This document shows, piece by piece, positions 1 through 10,560 of a DNA stretch of 64,000 bases (position 1 is the stretch's first letter; each line of letters begins with the position of its first letter). Below the pieces are notes generated by a model. That model made no database searches. It saw only the letters and a program-made list of their open reading frames with translations, and was not told the DNA's origin. Origin of the DNA: Delphinapterus leucas (lineage: Eukaryota; Chordata; Mammalia; Artiodactyla; Monodontidae); assembly GCF_002288925.2 (NCBI RefSeq), contig NW_022098021.1, forward strand, positions 6,822,138 to 6,886,137, given 5' to 3'. The position numbers and the translations under genes were made by a program.

Positions 1-135
1 TCAGGGGGAGAGAGGGAGAGATGGTGCTCAGAGAGGCAATAAATGGAGAGCTAAGTCCTTGAGGAGATAAGATGGGATGGAACCCAGAACAGGGATAAAT
101 AGATAGGGCGTTTATAGGACAAGAGTCACCTCATC

Positions 136-525
136 AATTTTTAACACTTTATTATGGAAAATTTCAAACATATAAAAGTAGAGAGAACAGTATAATGAAA
201 CCCCATATACCCATTACCCCAGCTTCAACACATAGCCAATCACATGTCATCTGTATCCCACTCAATTTATCACCCCTTTCCCAGGTTATTTTGAAACAAA
301 TCCAAGACACTTTAACTTTTCATCTACAGAGACCTTAGTAGTATCCCTAAAAATAAGGACTTAAAAAAATTACAACAAAACTATTATCACACTTAAAAAT
401 TAGTGATTTCTTAATGTCACCAAGTACCCAGGGTTCAAATTTCCCTGACTGTCTGTTATATGTTTTTTATTTTTTACCCATGACTTGTTCAAATCAAAGC
501 CAAACAAGGCACACACGCTGAATTC
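136..525. repeat. Old interspersed repeat, probably LINE-derived
   Basis: AT-rich sequence with the texture of an ancient, widely dispersed mammalian repeat (phrases such as TTATTATGGAAAATTTCAAA and GGTTCAAATTTCCCTGA). The family and strand cannot be named with certainty by eye. It ends where a truncated CHR-2 SINE begins. No open frame of interest. Confidence 0.45.
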
Positions 526-687
526 GGTTGATATGCGGAGCACAGGCTCCAGACACGCAGGCTCAGCAGCCATGGCTCACGGGCCCAGCCGCTCCGCGGC
601 GTGTAGGATCTTCCCGGACCGGGGCACGAACCCGAGTCCCCCGCATCGGCAGGCGGACTCTCAACCACTGCGCCACCAGGGAAGCCC
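526..687 (-). mobile_element. CHR-2 type SINE, tail end missing
   Basis: Read on the minus strand it starts GGGCTTCCCTGGTGGCGCAG, carries the tRNA-like A and B box regions, and continues into the unique SINE body. It stops at the GTGCTCCGCA segment, so the last part and the A-rich tail are absent. No TSD is evident, unlike most other copies here. It abuts an older repeat on its low-coordinate side. Confidence 0.9.
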
Positions 688-779
688 ATTTTACTAGTTT
701 TAAAGGGAGACAAGAGGAAGAGAGCAGGTAAAAGTGTGAGTGTGTTTGTAGATTTGATATTAACTAGATGTTTGCCCCT

Positions 780-915
780 CCAGACTCTACCGCCATGAGG
801 GCAGGATGATGGCTCTTTGTTTCCCACTTGTATTTCCAATGCTGAGCTCTGCTTGACATTGAGAAGGCACTCGCCAGTGCACAACGAAAAGGATGAATGA
901 ATGAATGAAAGGGTG
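780..915 (+). repeat. L2 LINE 3' end fragment
   Basis: Diverged L2 3' end: a segment like 'gagggcaggatgatggctct' followed by the terminal TGAATGAATGAATGAA-type tail near 895-908. Non-coding relic. Confidence 0.6.
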
Positions 916-1529
916 AATAAAATACAAAAACTGCCCCTTTTGCCCACCTTATGACTGCACTGGGGTATATTCAACCTCTTACCTTCATTCCGTCCTTCAC
1001 CTCTCTCTAGGCTCAGACCTATACTTAGGGGAGCCATTTGGAAGTCGAAATTAAACTGTGAATTGAAAAAAAAAGAAAGAGAAGTCACAGAAAGGGCTTT
1101 TCTACTGCCACATCCGGAAGGTTAATGAGCTGTGCTTGTCGGTAAGGGGTAGGGGTAGGGGTAGGGCACAGCAAGAAAACGTTAGCACTTGTTGACAGCT
1201 GCTGGGAAGACTGGCTTTGCTGGTGGGCATTAGCGCAGGAATGATGATTTGCTAGTTTAAGGGAGAGAACAGCCTCCACGTTAAGTCCCTCCCTCTCCAT
1301 TCCACCCCATTCACAGACTCAGCTGACGGCAACTTCAGGCTCATTGACTAGAGTCCCCCGGTCAAGGCCACAGTTCCCTAGAGCATTCCTGGCTCCAGCC
1401 AGCCCGTGCTCACCTGGCTCAGAGAAACAGTCCCGCCCCACTGCGCAGGACCATCTCCGTACTTGGGCATGGACTCAGCGGAGAGACTTTTTGACCTACA
1501 ACCCTCCCCGCGTTGTTGGACTCTCACTT
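916..1529. other. No gene or clear repeat seen
   Basis: Mixed-composition sequence with only short chance open frames. The only notable element is the G-run array at 1146-1166. Confidence 0.5.
1146..1166 (+). other. TAGGGG array, G-quadruplex motif
   Basis: Four runs of three to four G separated by TA. The spacing meets the usual G-quadruplex rule, and the unit resembles a telomere variant repeat, though it is far too short to be a telomere. Confidence 0.7.
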
Positions 1530-1655
1530 CTCCAGGAGGGACCCCTGAGGGAAGGAACTCTGTCTTTCCTTTCTGGATACTAGGCTCCTAGCACCGTGTC
1601 TGACATATTTTATTTATTTGCATTCATTCATTCCTTCATTCATTTATTCCGCTAC
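1530..1655 (+). repeat. L2 LINE 3' end fragment
   Basis: Contains the L2-like segment 'ctaggctcctagcaccgtgt' and a run of CATTCATTCATTCC-type tail repeats. Strongly diverged. Confidence 0.5.
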
Positions 1656-2037
1656 CTCATTTCAAAAAGGATTCAAGGCACTGTCAGCTACTGCTGAAGG
1701 TGTGTGCTAAATGAATAAATGCAGGTGCATCGGAAAGAACAAACGAATGGGTGATTCCTAGACATTTCCATCACACTCTGAACTCCTCCTCAGGATAAAC
1801 TCCAGTATTACAAAAGGGGGTGGCCAGTGCAGAGCACAGGGAGCTCTTCTGTCCCCGGAACGAGGCATTCCCCAGCTTATAATACGAACCAGCACTGCAG
1901 TGGCTCTTTGGACCTCTACTGATGACTCACGGCCTGCCGTAAACCAAACCTCCCGTGGCTTTTTCATATGAACCACATCTCTGCCTTGCATTTGTGCGGT
2001 CACCTTTTTTCTTAACCTGCTGAATATTATTCTTTTA
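1656..2037. other. No gene or clear repeat seen
   Basis: Ordinary-looking sequence before the GATA microsatellite. Open frames are short and unlike known proteins. Confidence 0.5.
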
Positions 2038-2113
2038 GATAGAAAATAGATAGATAGATAGATAGATAGATAGAAAAAGATAGATAGAAAGATAGATAGA
2101 TGATAGATAGATT
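2038..2113 (+). repeat. (GATA)n microsatellite
   Basis: Tetranucleotide GATA repeat with interruptions (AAAAA, GAAA, a TGATA step). The purest block is at about 2046-2073. Probably length-polymorphic. Confidence 0.97.
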
Positions 2114-2559
2114 TAGCGATAAACTGTCAATTCAGAATATTAAGTCGGTTTGAATCTAGTTTGGGTCTTCCAATGTGTTGGCCATTCCTCCTAGTTCTGT
2201 ATCATCTGAAAGTTGTCATCTGAATGTCTTCACTTACTCTAAGTTGTTGGTAAAGCCTTATGACCAGCCACATCTCAACTTCAGGATTTCGTGCCTCTGA
2301 ATCCTTACAGGCATGTTGCACCAATCTTCTGTCACTCACATGGAATTTCTCTTTCTCCATTTGTCACGTCCCTCCTAAAAGATATCATGAGAACTTTGCA
2401 AAATACCCCCTGAAGTCCAGCTATACTTTCTCTATGCCAATCCCTGGATCTAACAAAATGATTTTGGATCATTGAACCATGGGGTTGGAAACATATGTTA
2501 GATGTCGTACAACTCAGTACTTCACTGATGGGGAAACAGAAGGCGAGAGTACCTGCATA

Positions 2560-2634
2560 AGTACTCAGGCTGAGCACTCACACAAGTACCTGCACTAGTA
2601 CTCATAATGAGTACTCAGTACTCACGTGAGTACT
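2560..2634. repeat. AGTACTC palindrome cluster
   Basis: AGTACTCA or its complement recurs through this stretch. Bases 2617-2634 form a perfect 18-bp palindrome with a central CACGTG E-box. Bases 2597-2615 are two 9-bp arms (AGTACTCAT / ATGAGTACT) around a single base. The two palindromes are separated by one base. No function is known to me. Confidence 0.85.
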
Positions 2635-2639
2635 CCTTC

Positions 2640-3362
2640 ACTCAGGTCAGGGAAGTGCTCAGTGACAATGTCTTGACTTGAAGCCTGGGCTCCTGACTCC
2701 ACATACAAGTGACTTTACAAAATGTCCTGCCACTTCAAGAGAGACCATGCAGACTCCTAGTGACTGCCCCTTGCTTTTGCTCACAATCTGTTAAATAAAA
2801 CTCCTCCATAATGTTAGGAGGCTTTGTGTGATACCAAGAGAATTGAAGCCAAGGGAACGTCCAGGGCTTTAATAAACTAAGTCTCTGGATCAGACATGTT
2901 GCGTTCCAGGGTACAAAAACAACCTATGTGATCCTGAAAACGTGGCAGGCAGTGTTTGGGAAAGTCTGAGAACAGTTTCTGGAGAGGATTGGAATTGAGT
3001 GGACCTTGAAGAATAGGAAAGATTTTGATAGAAAGAAAGTACCTTAACATTGGGGAAACTGGAGCCACAGCAGCTGGGAATGCACGTTCGGGACAATTAC
3101 AAGAAACAAAGGGTTGGTATCAGCTCACCTAACTGGAGAGGACAGGGGTCCACCAGGACAGTCGGATCCACAGGCTCTAAAGACATGATGTGGGTGTTTC
3201 TTTCCATCTCTCAGCTCTGCTTCGTGCGCTAGCTCCTTTCTCAGGGAGGCTGCCCCAGCGGCTGGTGACAGCGGCTATCACAATCCTAGTGGGGAAAGGG
3301 CGTCCTTTTGCCAATAATCTCAGAAATGTCCCAGGGAGGGCTCTCATTGGCTCCCCTGAACA
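2640..3362. other. No gene or clear repeat seen
   Basis: No domain-like open frame, RNA gene or recognisable transposon was found. Confidence 0.5.
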
Positions 3363-3556
3363 GGGTTGCCAGATTTAGCCAGTAAAACTACAGATGCCCC
3401 ATTACCTTTGAATTTCAGGTAAATAATGAATAATTTCTTAGTGTAAGTATATTCCATGTAATATTTGGGATACATACAAGAAATTATTTATTTTCCAAAT
3501 ACCCAAATTTAAATTTGAATCAAATTTAATAACATCCTCTATTTTATCTGGCACCA
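3363..3556. mobile_element. Short non-autonomous DNA transposon
   Basis: About 190 bp with inverted ends: GGTTGCCAGATTT near 3364 matches the complement of the right end (GGTGCCAGATAAA) near 3555. The interior is AT-rich and partly self-complementary. It looks like an old mammalian miniature element. I recognise the sequence type but cannot assign the family name with confidence. Confidence 0.6.
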
Positions 3557-4219
3557 ATCCACATGGCCAGACAGGTGAGGAGCTTAGCTGGTCCACCCTG
3601 GGTCGTGTGCCTGTACCAGAGATCCTAGGAGTGAGGTCACCCTGAGGCAGGAGATAGATGGGCCCCAGGGTAAGCAGCTTAGTTCATTCCATGTGGACAG
3701 AAACTCCAAAATATCAATAGTAGGACAATTGAGAGAGGAGGCTGGGCCCTGCCCAGATAAGAGATAAAAGACCACAAATTCCTTATTCTCGAAATCAAGG
3801 AGACCTCCCTGACTACACATGCACAGAAAGGGTCCTTGGAGGTCAAAAAGGGAGGGGGCGCCACCCCATAGTAAGTGATGTCAACTATCCATAGGCCTCT
3901 TCGCTAGAATCCATCTTGGATAAGAGACATGGGAGGACCCTGACATGGGGTGTACACATGGGAGGACCCTGAGATATACCAAATACAGGCTCAGAACCAG
4001 GCAAAGCAAGATGATTGGCCAAAGGAAACCCAGAAGAAATGCCCCATAAAAGTGATTCAAACTACCACGAGGGTGCAGCTCTCTCTGAGTCCACCCGTAT
4101 GTCTATCCACACATACTCGTTTTCCTCCTAGTGAACACTTTGTTTCACTACTTTCCGCCTCTACATGGAAACTCATTCCTACACAGCTGATGGGCCAGGG
4201 CCTTGTCACTGGCCACTGG
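3557..4219. other. No gene seen; short direct repeat
   Basis: The only structure noted is a 17-bp direct repeat, ACATGGGAGGACCCTGA, at 3927-3943 and 3956-3972 (offset 29). Confidence 0.5.
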
Positions 4220-4293
4220 TCCCTGGTGGTCTAGTGGTTAGGTTTCAGCACTCTCACTGCCGCTGCCCGACCTCAGTTTCTGGCCGGGAACCA
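4220..4293 (+). pseudogene. tRNA-Glu(CTC)-like pseudogene or tRNA-derived relic
   Basis: The 5' half matches tRNA-Glu closely: TCCCTGGTGGTCTAGTGGTT gives the acceptor strand, D-arm and A box, and the anticodon loop reads CTCTCAC with anticodon CTC. The 3' half is decayed. The T-loop/B box is not the usual GGTTCGA form, and the last acceptor strand (GCCGGGA) leaves mismatches with TCCCTGG. It ends GGGAACCA, so a CCA-like end is present and this may be a retrocopy. Downstream sequence lacks a clean T-run terminator and a TSD. A functional tRNA gene is unlikely; a tRNA-Glu-derived SINE relic is the alternative. Confidence 0.65.
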
Positions 4294-4547
4294 AAATCCT
4301 GCTTCAAGCCGCTGTAGGCCGAGGCCATCGGAGATGAACCCCATCCTCACTCCGTGGACCGGGAGTGGGGAGTGGTCAGCAATCGAGGCCCTGCTTGTGG
4401 GGCAGACAGAACAGCAGACGCTCACCGTACTCAACTCCACGGACAGTAACAAGAGCAAGATAAAAGGGCAAATGGGACTCAAGCAAAAGAGTCTTGCTTC
4501 TCTGTTATCCCACAATAATGCTGGGACTTCAGCACCTGGTTTTTCTG

Positions 4548-4675
4548 GGTCTCATGACTCATGCCCACTAGTCTGTAAGCTCCTAGAGAAAAGCGTTTGT
4601 TGTGCATCACTGCAATCCTGTTGCTAGGCACATAGTAGACTCTCAATTAAAGATTATTGAATGCCAGATGAATGA
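4548..4675 (+). repeat. L2 LINE 3' end
   Basis: Typical L2 3' end order: CTGTAAGCTCCTAGAG, then GGCACATAGTAGACTCTCAA, then a terminal TGAATGCCAGATGAATGAA. Confidence 0.8.
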
Positions 4676-4809
4676 AGCATTACAAGTCCTTTATACTTCC
4701 TTGGGCAAATTTAATTATTCACACTAGATGCAGTTCTTCAAAAGAGACCTTAAAAAAAAAAAAGAGAGAGACCTTCAAAACGTTTTCATGTGAGCAAGGA
4801 CGAATGCTT

Positions 4810-5030
4810 TGATAACAATAGCAATGCTAACATGCTGTCCTTCCATGGGACCGTATACCTCTGGCTCTCTCTCGATGTTCTCTGAAAAGCTCATAAATTT
4901 CACGTGATAGTATCTCTGCAGGATAGATGAGTATTTTTCCATTTTACGTATAAGGGAGCTGAATCACCAGAGGCTGGGTCATTCCATCAAGACCACAGAT
5001 AGGGTGGATAGAATCTGACAGAGTTTGGGA
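4810..5030 (-). repeat. MIR SINE
   Basis: Reverse MIR: a diverged 'cattttacgtataagggagc' core, then the AGAGGCTGGGTCATTCC region. Moderately diverged. Confidence 0.55.
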
Positions 5031-5534
5031 TCCCCATTTTGGGCTGTTTCTCCATCTTCCTGAGAACTGTGTTTTCGGAACCATAATATTTTCTCTCCAT
5101 ACTGTAGCATTTCAGCTTGGAGAAATAGGCCAATTCCTGTGGAAAGTTAAAGTGTCTCTACAAGTTTGTTTCTGGCAAAATGCATAGTGGGTGTTCTTTC
5201 ACAGGTGGATTTAGAACGTGAAGCAAGGGGAGCTGGAGGAGAAGTCGGCAGACCTGGGGTTCAGTCCTGGCCCTACCAGTCAGCCCAGGTCCCCTCCTGA
5301 GACAGGCTGGGGGCAAAGGCTGCTCTGCCTGGTGACCGCTGAGAGCTTTCATGTACCAGATGCTTTGCAAAGTCCCTCCCTGGAGCAAGGGGGGGCGCCC
5401 ATCTCAGGGACAGTTTACGTACCACAGTCATCACAGTTTCCAATAATTTTCTGACAAATGGAAATAAAATGTCTTGAGGAAAAGGCTTCTTGTTCTAATT
5501 TGCCCAAAAGTTTCACATGTGCCCCCAAAGCCTT
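5031..5534. other. No gene or clear repeat seen
   Basis: Short open frames only, none protein-like. Confidence 0.45.
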
Positions 5535-6003
5535 CCTCGTCCTGTTATAATCCCCGTCTTCCAGAGGAAGAAGCTTTGGCTCAGTTTTTACCCAAAGTAA
5601 AATACAGTAGCTGACAGGGACTTCCCTGGCGGTCCAGTGGTTAAGAATCCGCCTTCCAATGCAGGGGACGCAGGTTTGATCCCTGGTCAGGGAACTAAGA
5701 TCCTACATACTGTGGGGCAACTAAGTCCCTGCACCACAACTAGAGAGCCCGCATGTTGCAACTACAGAGCCCGCACGCTCTGGAGCCCTCGTGCCACAAC
5801 TAGAGAGAAGCCCATGCGCCCCAACGAAAGATCCCACGTGCTGCAGCTAAGACCCGATGCAGCCAAAAATAAATAAATAAATATTTTAAAAAGATATATA
5901 CAAAAAAAAGAGATATATACAGTAACTGACGGAGCTGGGATTTAAAGCCAGAGTGTCTGACTCCAAAGCACTGTGCTGTTTCTGCTACACCAGCACTGCC
6001 TCT
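5535..6003 (-). repeat. MIR SINE split by a younger SINE
   Basis: The left part (5535-5602, with the 'ccagaggaagaagctttggc' core) and the right part (5931-6003, GGAGCTGGGATTTAAAGCCA then TCTGACTCCAAAGC) form one reverse MIR once the 5617-5917 SINE and its TSD are removed. Confidence 0.75.
5617..5917 (+). mobile_element. CHR-1-like cetartiodactyl SINE (about 300 bp)
   Basis: Starts GGGACTTCCCTGGCGGTCCA, has a tRNA-Glu-like head with B-box GGTTTGATCCC, a body with repeated CACAACTAGAGAG-type segments, and an AATAAATAAATA tail. TSD tacagtagctgac (5603-5615) against tacagtaactgac (5918-5930), one mismatch. Inserted into a MIR. Confidence 0.93.
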
Positions 6004-7774
6004 CATAGGGGTGGTAGGGCAGGAATGAGATGGTGAGTGTTAAAAAGGGGCGTGCCCCCCAGAGCACCATAAAACACAAGGAATCACTGTTCAGACTCGC
6101 CTTTGAGCAGGACGGTTCACGTTACCACTGGGCTTTTCCTGGCGGGGGACAAGCCGTCGTGCTATGTGGCCTTTGAAGAGCATCCCACATTCTACCAGGA
6201 CAGGAGCGCCCAGAGACTGGAGCCGCATCTGAATCATACGATGTTGACGGGAGAGAGCAGTAACGGCCATGGCTCACAGTGGGTGCGGGTACCATATCTC
6301 CCACCATTGTGTGCACAGGCACCTCTCGTGCACACGCTCCCCTCTTTGGGGACAACAAAGGGCTTAGGTGAAAGTTACATTGGCTTTCAGCTCCCAGCCC
6401 CACACTCAGTTTTGCTTGCCCTGTTCCCCGTGGCCTGTGCTTCGTGGCCTGTTCCTCGTGGCCTGTCCTTCGTGGCCTCTCCTCTGTGGCTGCTCTTGTT
6501 CTCGCTCCTCTGTCCTGGCCGCCCACCCCCTAGCGCTCCTACCACGGATGTGCTCTGTCTGCCACAGGGGCCTCCCAGCCTGTCCCCTATATGATTCTAG
6601 CCTTTCAGATGAAGGTCAGAAGCTCCACGGGCCTTTGGCATTTCTTTTATATGCGAGGAGTTCAAGAATGTAAGCAATATTCACTTACGTTACCCCCAAG
6701 TGACTCAGAGACAGCGTGGAGGGAGATGCCAGCTTCCACCACGCGGCTGCACTGGGCGGCCCAAAGGGGGTTTAGATGGTGTAAGGTCTCCCTCCCTTAG
6801 AAAGTTCCATCCGGTACGCCCCAGAACTAGCCCCAGAAATATAAAATCTGAGCAGAAACCAGGCGCTTGCTGTGTACACCCAGAACCCCTTCCTTGCTGC
6901 CTCTGTAGGCGCTTTGCTGCCCTACGCCCTCCAAGTTACGATTCCTGGGGCTGCCACCGTCATGCAGGCAGCTGCCAAAGCCCCTCCCCCCAGTATGCTT
7001 CAGCTGCCCGGATTGAAGGCCAGGCACGGCTTTACCTGTTTTCTGTACTAGTCCAAGGCGAGTTCCCCCAAGCCCCACTCCTGAAAGCCAGAGATATGAC
7101 ATCTAAGCCTAGAAACTAAAATGATTGTCCCTCCCCTGGTTCTGGTCGACAGAATCTGGCTGACCATGGCTCGGAAGTGTAGAGCAGAACAAGGGGCAGG
7201 GCTGAGGGCGGGCCTGAGCATCGCCCACAGTTTGAGAGGGGGCCCTGCACCTGGCCGTGAGCGGACAAAGCCACTGACCAGCCTCTGAGCCGTGAACTTC
7301 CAGCAGCGGCCGGGCCCCGCACACCGTGGGCGCGTGGTGAGCAGCTGTGGACTTGAATGCTCCAGATGCATGAAAAGCGGACTATTGTCGAAGAAAATCT
7401 ACCTCATCTAAGATGTCCTGCTTATACAACAAAAAAGGGGACCTATTTTGACCTTTAAGGGCTATTTTCAGGAACCAGCGAAGTGGAGGGGTGTGCAGCC
7501 ATGGCTTCACTCTGGGTCCGACCAGTCACTCGTCTCCTTTGTAACTCAGAGGAACTGGAGCCCGCAGTCCCTAAGCGAACCCAGCCCCGCCGTGCTGTGA
7601 CACTGATTCTAAAGTCGTTTAGGAAATACATGCACACATGTGTACCTAAGTACGTACATATTTTTTTTCTTCGTAAAGTAGGCTAATTAGTACTTTTCAA
7701 ACTCTTAGAGAAAGTACAAAAAAAAAAAAATGTTTTAAGTGACCAAAGGGCTTTTGTGTTAGCACATTGTGGGG
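6004..7774. other. No gene seen; contains a minisatellite
   Basis: Several overlapping open frames of 70-160 codons on both strands have low-complexity or Pro/Arg-rich translations and no recognisable domain. I read them as chance frames in GC-rich DNA. Confidence 0.45.
6421..6490 (+). repeat. 14-bp minisatellite, five units
   Basis: Five consecutive units of the form CTGTNCTTCGTGGC begin at 6421, 6435, 6449, 6463 and 6477. Each copy differs at one to four positions. The last unit is the most diverged. Confidence 0.9.
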
Positions 7775-7960
7775 AGGCCCTGTGGCCTGGTGGAAAGAGC
7801 TGTAAGTAAGAACCCAGAGAGCTGGATTCTAGCACTATCTCTTAGACCAAGCAGTTCTGAGTGATTGGACATGTGACCTAACATCGCTGAGTCTCATATT
7901 CCTCATCTACAAAATTTTTAAAAGCTGGATTACGAGAGCTCTGAGGTTAGTCACTAGTGG
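7775..7960 (+). repeat. MIR SINE
   Basis: Forward MIR in the usual order: GCCTGGTGGAAAGAGC, a 'tggacatgtgacctaacatc' core, CTCATCTACAAAAT, then GAGGTTAGTCACTAG. Confidence 0.75.
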
Positions 7961-9213
7961 TTTTATCCACACGTAGGATCTGCTACAACCTTCTCCGTAG
8001 CCCTTTCTCCAAGATGAGTGAGGGGTGACCCACCGGTTGAGCACCTGAGCCATGCAGGTGCCAAGGGCTGCAGGCGGGGACGAACCAGGACCTAAGGGTG
8101 GTGCAGAATTGGAGGTCCCTACCCACCTCTAGGAGCATTTCTTTTGATTTTATTAATTGTATTTTATTTAGCTCATGTAAGAGCCAATTCCTGCCTCAGA
8201 GTCAAGACACAAAAAAGAAAACAGTGCTAGATGGGGTGAAAGATGGGAGAAGCCCAGCATCCCTTGGGGCTCCCAGTGCCTCCCGCCCAGTGTCATGGAG
8301 GTTGTTCCCAGGACAAGCCCCAGAGAGTCTGCTTTCTTGGATGGAGCTGAAATTCTTTTTAAAATGCCCTATTCCAATGAGGAAGATGACGCCACTGAGC
8401 ATAAAACATACAAAGGGGTGCAAACTAGCAAGAAGGGAATTGAACGAAAAGGTTTGGCATTCTTAAGTAAAATGTAGAGGAGGATAAACAGGACCAGAAA
8501 GAGGGAAGAAGCAAGGGAGCAGAGAATCCAGAAAGCGACAGGAGGCGGCGGGGAGGGAGCTTCTGAGAATCGGAAGCAGCTGGAGGCAGGCTGAGCCTCG
8601 AACAGTCAGCCCAGCATCCTCCGCCTGCCTCCAGGGAAAGGCCCTGAGCCAGCGGACTGTCTTGAAATCGGAAAAGCAGGTGACAGGAGAAGGAGGTGGG
8701 AATCTTGTGCTCACTCCCCAGGCACCACTGCGGAGGGAATCCAGGGCAGGGGGAGATGTCTAGAGCAGGGGCTTCAGAGGGAGCGTCAGCCTTTCCCACA
8801 TCACTCACTCTCCGGGTACCACCCAGGGGAAACAGCTCCCTTGTCATCAGCTCTGATGTGTATTAGTATTTTTTTTAAAGACCTTAAAATACTATTTTTA
8901 CCCAGAGCACTTTTTTTTCTTCCAAAGGAACAAAAGGATCACAACCCACATGCTCCTCAAACTGGCAGCCCTGAGAAAAGGCAGGGCTGGGATTTGCATA
9001 TGGAGGGAGCTTCTACCCCCGCTTTCCCACCCCCTCCTCATTCCCACAGAAATGAAACCAAAAGGAGTGCCATGGGCTTGCTACTGTCACCCATCCTGAA
9101 ATACACGAGCAAAAACAGTATGAAAAGATGAATGATGGGGCTTCACAGCTAATGTGATCATCTGTAGTAGTTTTGGTCATTAATAGTGTTATGGTTCTAC
9201 AAATGGAAGGGGG
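7961..9213. other. No gene or clear repeat seen
   Basis: Open frames on both strands (for example 8098-8466 plus and 8425-8847 minus) overlap each other and lack domain-like sequence. No RNA gene seen. Confidence 0.45.

Positions 9214-9280
<67 letters not shown>
9214..9280 (+). repeat. Compound (TC)13(CA)20 microsatellite
   Basis: An uninterrupted TC run at 9214-9240 passes directly into 20 perfect CA units at 9241-9280. The purity suggests high mutability. The CA part can form Z-DNA and the TC part a triplex. Confidence 0.99.
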
Positions 9281-9282
<2 letters not shown>

Positions 9283-10229
9283 CTGGTAGCCTGGGTTTTT
9301 CCACCACAAAGGAGTTATGTTCTGCTCTTTCATATTTCAGATTTCCAACGTCCCTTAAAATTTCAGCTCATTAAGTATTAGTGGGTCATTTGCTAGTTTA
9401 GGAAAGGCTGAAACTTCCACTCCCTGTTTTTCTTGTCTTTCTTTACTTTAAAATAACTAGCACTTAGGGATCTTGTTCAGAAACTTCCACATGGGGTTCT
9501 CCTCCTTGTTTTCCCGTGCGACTAGCTCAGTTTGATAGTGAAGGACTCACCTCTGATGTGTGTGTGTGGGAGAGACATGTTTACATATATATATGAGGAT
9601 TGTTTTTAAAGAAAAAAATCTCGTGAAAGCCACACAAGAGCCCCCGGTCTATCTTAGCTTCTGAATTTCTCTTAAAGTGGAAAATACGAAGAGTATTACT
9701 CATACACTCATTTTAGAAGTGGAAGACAAAGGGAAAGCAGGTGATCCATTCCAACACCAGAGACAAAGAACAAACAAAGGCTAGAGTGACTTTTCTCAGG
9801 CCTCTGAACTTTGGGTAAAGGACTTGGTGTCCGCATGTGGGAGCTGCACGGGGCATCCCCCAGAGCCACTCAGCCTCGCTGCCCTCCCATCCGGAGCCCG
9901 TATTCATCTGGGAGATCTTGGATGGTATCTGCCTGGGACCTTGCACACGACCAATGGGGCATCTTGGCTCTGTGTGGGGTGGGTGTTCCTTGGGTACCTG
10001 CTTCCTGGCGCGCTGGGAGTTCCTCCCAAAGGTCACAGGAACCCGGGGTATTCCCCTGCTGAAGGTCATGCTCTTCGTTACCACTTTCCTCCTGGCATCA
10101 TCCCTGATGCTCTGGAAATGGTCTCGCCCATCAGAGGCCGAGGGGCCAGGTGGACAGGGCCTGGCTTAGCTCCTGAGACTTCCTGGGCCCCCAATCCACA
10201 CAGCACTTAAGGCACAGAGAAACAAGAGA
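9281..10229. other. No gene or clear repeat seen
   Basis: Includes a short TG run near 9557-9570. No feature can be supported. Confidence 0.45.
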
Positions 10230-10560
10230 GGCACTGAAAATTCATGACAAAAAAAAAGTACAGATATGACTTAAGGAACACCCATTATTGGATATTTGCT
10301 GCAGAGGAAACAATAAATCAAAGTAATGATCCTTAGAGCAGGCACCTGATAACATTTTTTGTAAAGATAAGCCAGTCTATCTTAAAGAAGGATATTAAAC
10401 AGATCCGTCAACCCCAGGCAAAGCTATTGCTAAATAAACTGACAATTAATAGATAGCCCGGAAGATAAACACCGTTCAGGGAAGAGTCGCTAAAAGGCTA
10501 AAAGGCCGGTATTTTAAAGGGGGGTGTTTACTTTAGGAAAGAGAAAATGAAGTTAAAAGA
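10230..10560. other. AT-rich unique stretch
   Basis: No repeat family is recognised. It has several homeobox-like TAAT/ATTA cores and no long open frame. It could be a conserved non-coding element, but that is inference from texture only. Confidence 0.2.

Noticed and set aside
489..1088. Longest open frame, 199 codons on the minus strand
   Set aside because: It runs through the L2 fragment and the truncated CHR-2 SINE, has no domain, and its C-terminal part is SINE translation.
4220..4293. Functional tRNA-Glu gene
   Set aside because: The B box is destroyed, the acceptor stem has mismatches and there is no clean T-run terminator.
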